From positions 1 through 6,788 of the forward strand of contig CANBTO010000277.1 in assembly GCA_947372405.1 (NCBI GenBank): a stretch of 6,788 nucleotides of DNA, read 5' to 3'. Shown piece after piece: positions 4,620-6,788 of the stretch; position 1 is the first letter of the stretch, and every line of letters starts with the position of its first letter. The notes beneath the pieces were generated by a model, which saw nothing but the letters and a program-made list of their open reading frames with translations, was not told the origin of the DNA and searched no databases. The stretch is from Verrucomicrobiaceae bacterium (lineage in GTDB: Bacteria > Verrucomicrobiota > Verrucomicrobiae > Verrucomicrobiales > Akkermansiaceae). A program made the position numbers and the translations under genes.

Positions 4620-6533
4620 TTAATTCATCCCACGCAAGGCTGAGAGCAGGGCGTTCCGGGCCTCCGGAGTCGCAAGATTGCCAAGATGTCCGCCACTGGG
4701 GAACAACTTGAGATGCGAAGATCCGAAAGTGGATTGCAGCCAGGCGACGTCGCCCGAAGTGAGAATGAAGTCGTTGCGGTTGGTCACCACGTTGAGTTTC
4801 TTCTGGGCCTGCAGGGCGTGTTGGAAATGCGTCAGATCCGTCTCGCGGGCGAAGTCCTTGATGCCGATGCCCTTCGTTTTGTAGTAGGGAAGCACGAAAC
4901 GCAGGAAGTAGTCGCGGAACGACAGGCCGAGGATTTCCTGATAGCAGGCATCCCGGTTCCAATTGGAAAGCGGGGTCTGCAACAGGCCCATGTCATGGCG
5001 GGTCTGGCTGCTGAAAATGACATCCCTTAGGATGACCCGGAACGTCAGGCCGACGAGGTATTTGGATTCCGTGCCGTCGAACGGCAGGGCCATCGGCGAT
5101 GAACCCGCAGCTGCGGGCAGGCTGCTGAGGCTGGCCGCCTTGTGGACGGAGTTGTTGACCAGCGTCTGGCGTTCGCCGGATGGCCATACCAGCGGGGCCT
5201 TGAGGTATTCGTCCACGCAGGTGGCTCCGTGATGCAGGTTGACCGGTGGATTGATGGCCACGTAGCGGTCAAAACGAAGCAGGCCGGGGTCCTCGCTCTT
5301 TTCGCGCATGGCGATGTGGCAGGCGTAGAAGCCGCCCATGGAGAATCCGATCAAGGCCCGCTTGCCTAACAGGCCCGGATGTTTCTTTACAAGGGCGCGG
5401 TCGATTTCCGTCAATTCGACCAACAGGTCGTGGCTGTCTGATGGCGGATAAGCGGGCAGCGCGGAGGTTGAGGCGTGCTCCATGAACTCCGGATGGAAGA
5501 CACCGGTGGTGGTTACCACGGAAAATCCGTTCTGATAGAGATTCTCCGCGACGGAGAGCGTGGTGGCGGACAAGCGATGTGAGGCGAGGCCGGGTGAGAT
5601 GTAGGCGAGTGGCGCGTTGTGCGGCTGCAGCCAGAGGTTGTATTTGATGCTTTTGCCGGTGGTTGGGATGCGCACGGAAAGTTCACTCCCGTGGTTCGGG
5701 AATTCGGGGTTCCGGCAGGCGATCGACGCCACTGCCAGGGTCTGGAGGCTTGGCGCGTCCTTCTTGCCGTGGGTCCGCCAATCGGGTGCTTCCTCCTTTG
5801 CTGCGAAGGTCCAAATGTATTTCGTTCCCACGTAGGGGTCCGCTTCGGACTTGATGAAACGCGTGGATTCATCCGCCGTCTGGCTCACCTTGTTGTAGGC
5901 GGACGTGTAGGAACCGTAGAGATAGGGATAATCGTAGTTCCAGGGCTCCGCAGCCTCGTCGGCAAGCAGGCCGAACGCGTGGGAATCGTCGCTGGGGCCC
6001 ACCAGCGGCAGCATGATGAAGTTTTTGGGTTTCCAGCCCCAACGATAGAATGTCTGGCCGAAATCCGCATCGGACTTCGGGATTTTCCATGCGCTGGCCA
6101 CATCGAACAGCCCGCCGATGCCCGCGGTGGTGTTGCAAACGAAGCGCAGCGATTCGTCACCGGCACCGTTCCAGCGTCCTTGCAGCATATTGTTCACCAC
6201 GCGTCCCGGATAGGTGATGTTGCGGGTGAAATTGACGATCGATTGGCGGACCGGTGGTGGCACGACCGTCTTGTAAACGCGGCTTGATGGCTGCACGACG
6301 CCGACCATCAGCCCGTGGTTCACGGCCCACAATCCGCGGTTCACCGGTTCATAGGGATCCGGCATGAAGTCCGGCAGCGGGGCCTGGCCGTTTTTCGCCA
6401 CGGGGGCGGAATGGTTCGGCGCGGTGGGAGCGCAGGCGGCTAAAAGCCCTGTGAGTGCCACAAACGAGACACGCGGTGTGGGGATCTTGGCCAGAAAAGT
6501 GAGGGGTGATGAAGAGTCTGCTTTGATTGTCAT
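4620..6533 (-). CDS. MlaA-family outer-membrane lipoprotein fused to an alpha/beta-hydrolase
   Basis: MlaA extracts mislocalised phospholipids from the outer leaflet of the outer membrane in Gram-negative bacteria. This 637-residue protein has a lipobox LLAAC with the lipidated Cys at 34. A full MlaA domain runs from about 55 to 245: DPYEPVNRGLWAVNHG (59-74), VVPPPVRQSIVNFTRNI (90-106), NNMLQGRW (114-121), NTTAGIGGLFDVAS (134-147), DFGQTFYRWGW (157-167) and LPLVGPS (175-181). A linker leads into an alpha/beta-hydrolase (about 260-637) with the nucleophile elbow GFSMGG (396-401, S398), the likely acid D588 in NRNDFIL, and the His H616 in GGHLGN, in the canonical order and spacing. Typical MlaA proteins are about 250 residues, so the C-terminal half is an added enzyme. 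The frame is continuous, with no sign of a sequencing fusion. A role as a lipid-removing lipase is inference, and the hydrolase substrate is unknown. The ATG at 6533 gives the lipoprotein signal, with a rather long n-region. Confidence 0.93.
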   Translation of the reverse strand: MTIKADSSSPLTFLAKIPTPRVSFVALTGLLAACAPTAPNHSAPVAKNGQAPLPDFMPDPYEPVNRGLWAVNHGLMVGVVQPSSRVYKTVVPPPVRQSIVNFTRNITYPGRVVNNMLQGRWNGAGDESLRFVCNTTAGIGGLFDVASAWKIPKSDADFGQTFYRWGWKPKNFIMLPLVGPSDDSHAFGLLADEAAEPWNYDYPYLYGSYTSAYNKVSQTADESTRFIKSEADPYVGTKYIWTFAAKEEAPDWRTHGKKDAPSLQTLAVASIACRNPEFPNHGSELSVRIPTTGKSIKYNLWLQPHNAPLAYISPGLASHRLSATTLSVAENLYQNGFSVVTTTGVFHPEFMEHASTSALPAYPPSDSHDLLVELTEIDRALVKKHPGLLGKRALIGFSMGGFYACHIAMREKSEDPGLLRFDRYVAINPPVNLHHGATCVDEYLKAPLVWPSGERQTLVNNSVHKAASLSSLPAAAGSSPMALPFDGTESKYLVGLTFRVILRDVIFSSQTRHDMGLLQTPLSNWNRDACYQEILGLSFRDYFLRFVLPYYKTKGIGIKDFARETDLTHFQHALQAQKKLNVVTNRNDFILTSGDVAWLQSTFGSSHLKLFPSGGHLGNLATPEARNALLSALRGMN

Positions 6534-6544
6534 GTGCCTGCCGT

Positions 6545-6581
6545 TACGTTCCGCTGTTCCCGAAGCCGGGGCCGGAACGTA
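6545..6581. other. Long hairpin in the leader of the MlaA-hydrolase gene
   Basis: A perfect 9-bp stem TACGTTCCG/CGGAACGTA (6545-6553 with 6573-6581) encloses a 19-base loop that can form an inner CCCG/CGGG stem. It sits 11 bp upstream of the MlaA-fusion ATG and downstream of the biotin-carrier stop. There is no T-run after it on the minus strand, so intrinsic termination is unlikely. It could slow translation initiation, stabilise the message, or be an operator-like palindrome. Confidence 0.55.
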
Positions 6582-6617
6582 GCATGCTTGGTGCCATGGT
6601 AAAGGCAGTTTCGTGAA

Positions 6618-6788
6618 TCAGGCGATCGTTATACGGACTAGCAGATCATCGCTTTCCACGCGATCACCCTTGGCAACGAGAACCTCACCGATGGTGCCGT
6701 CCGCGCTGGCGCTGACGGTGGTGAGCATTTTCATGGCTTCCAGCACGACGAGTTTGTCGCCGGCTTTGACTTCCTGGCCGGTGGAGAC
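6618..6788 (-). CDS. Biotin carboxyl carrier (biotinyl-lipoyl) domain protein, C-terminal part
   Basis: The visible 56 residues run off the window edge and end in TGA at 6620-6618. They contain the biotinylation motif EAMKM, with the target Lys encoded at 6729-6731, inside the typical context GDKLVVLEAMKM. A second half, DGTIGEVLVAKGDRVESDDLLVRI, completes the barrel-sandwich hybrid fold. The EAMKM motif favours biotin over lipoate. The domain carries CO2 between the carboxylase and carboxyltransferase (or decarboxylase) active sites. The N-terminal part is missing, so it may be a stand-alone carrier of an acetyl-, propionyl- or other acyl-CoA carboxylase, a sodium-pump decarboxylase gamma-type subunit, or the C-terminal end of a larger enzyme. 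It lies 84 bp upstream of the MlaA-fusion gene on the same strand. Confidence 0.93.
   Translation of the reverse strand, partial: VSTGQEVKAGDKLVVLEAMKMLTTVSASADGTIGEVLVAKGDRVESDDLLVRITIA

Noticed and set aside
4008..4643. 211-codon plus-strand open frame opposite the deacetylase
   Set aside because: It is antisense to the catalytic region of a well-supported enzyme, with no independent support.
5619..6287. 222-codon plus-strand open frame opposite the MlaA domain
   Set aside because: It is antisense to a clear MlaA domain and shows no family motif.
1..6788. CRISPR array, rRNA or complete insertion sequence
   Set aside because: No regularly spaced repeats, conserved RNA core or transposase motifs were seen on either strand.

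Overview
The window carries a dense run of six genes on the minus strand plus the last codons of one plus-strand gene. The moderately high GC content, mostly SD-less starts, a lipoprotein of the outer-membrane MlaA family, and an MlaA–hydrolase fusion suggest a diderm (Gram-negative type) bacterium. I favour the Verrucomicrobiota (Luteolibacter/Haloferula/Akkermansiaceae-like). That assignment is inferred from gene style and is not proven by a marker gene.

Layout in the direction of minus-strand transcription (right to left): the C-terminus of a biotin-carrier domain protein (6788-6618, partial); a 637-residue lipoprotein that joins a complete MlaA domain to an alpha/beta-hydrolase with a visible Ser-Asp-His triad (6533-4620); an exported NodB-type polysaccharide deacetylase (4535-3360); the signal recognition particle GTPase Ffh (3328-1955); a 245-bp spacer; an unrecognised small exported protein (1709-1080); and the tRNA dimethylallyltransferase MiaA (976-128). 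A plus-strand gene of unknown identity ends at 65, convergent with miaA.

The biotin, MlaA-hydrolase, deacetylase and ffh genes are spaced by 84, 84 and 31 bp on one strand and could be co-transcribed. Three of the encoded products act at or beyond the inner membrane: lipid handling at the outer membrane, glycan deacetylation, and targeting of proteins to the membrane. MiaA modifies A37 of tRNAs that read U-starting codons.

The most unusual DNA lies around the 3' ends of genes. A 70-bp nested palindrome (1021-1090) has 26-bp imperfect terminal inverted repeats, each of which is itself a hairpin. A diverged 67-bp relative sits at 65-131 in the opposite orientation, so the pair brackets miaA. 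Separately, an exact 18-bp direct repeat occurs at the 3' end of ffh and again 865 bp downstream, right against the 70-bp element. The distal copy still spells the Ffh C-terminal residues GKFPF followed by a stop codon in the ffh frame. This suggests that the unknown exported gene was inserted at, or duplicated into, the 3' end of ffh.
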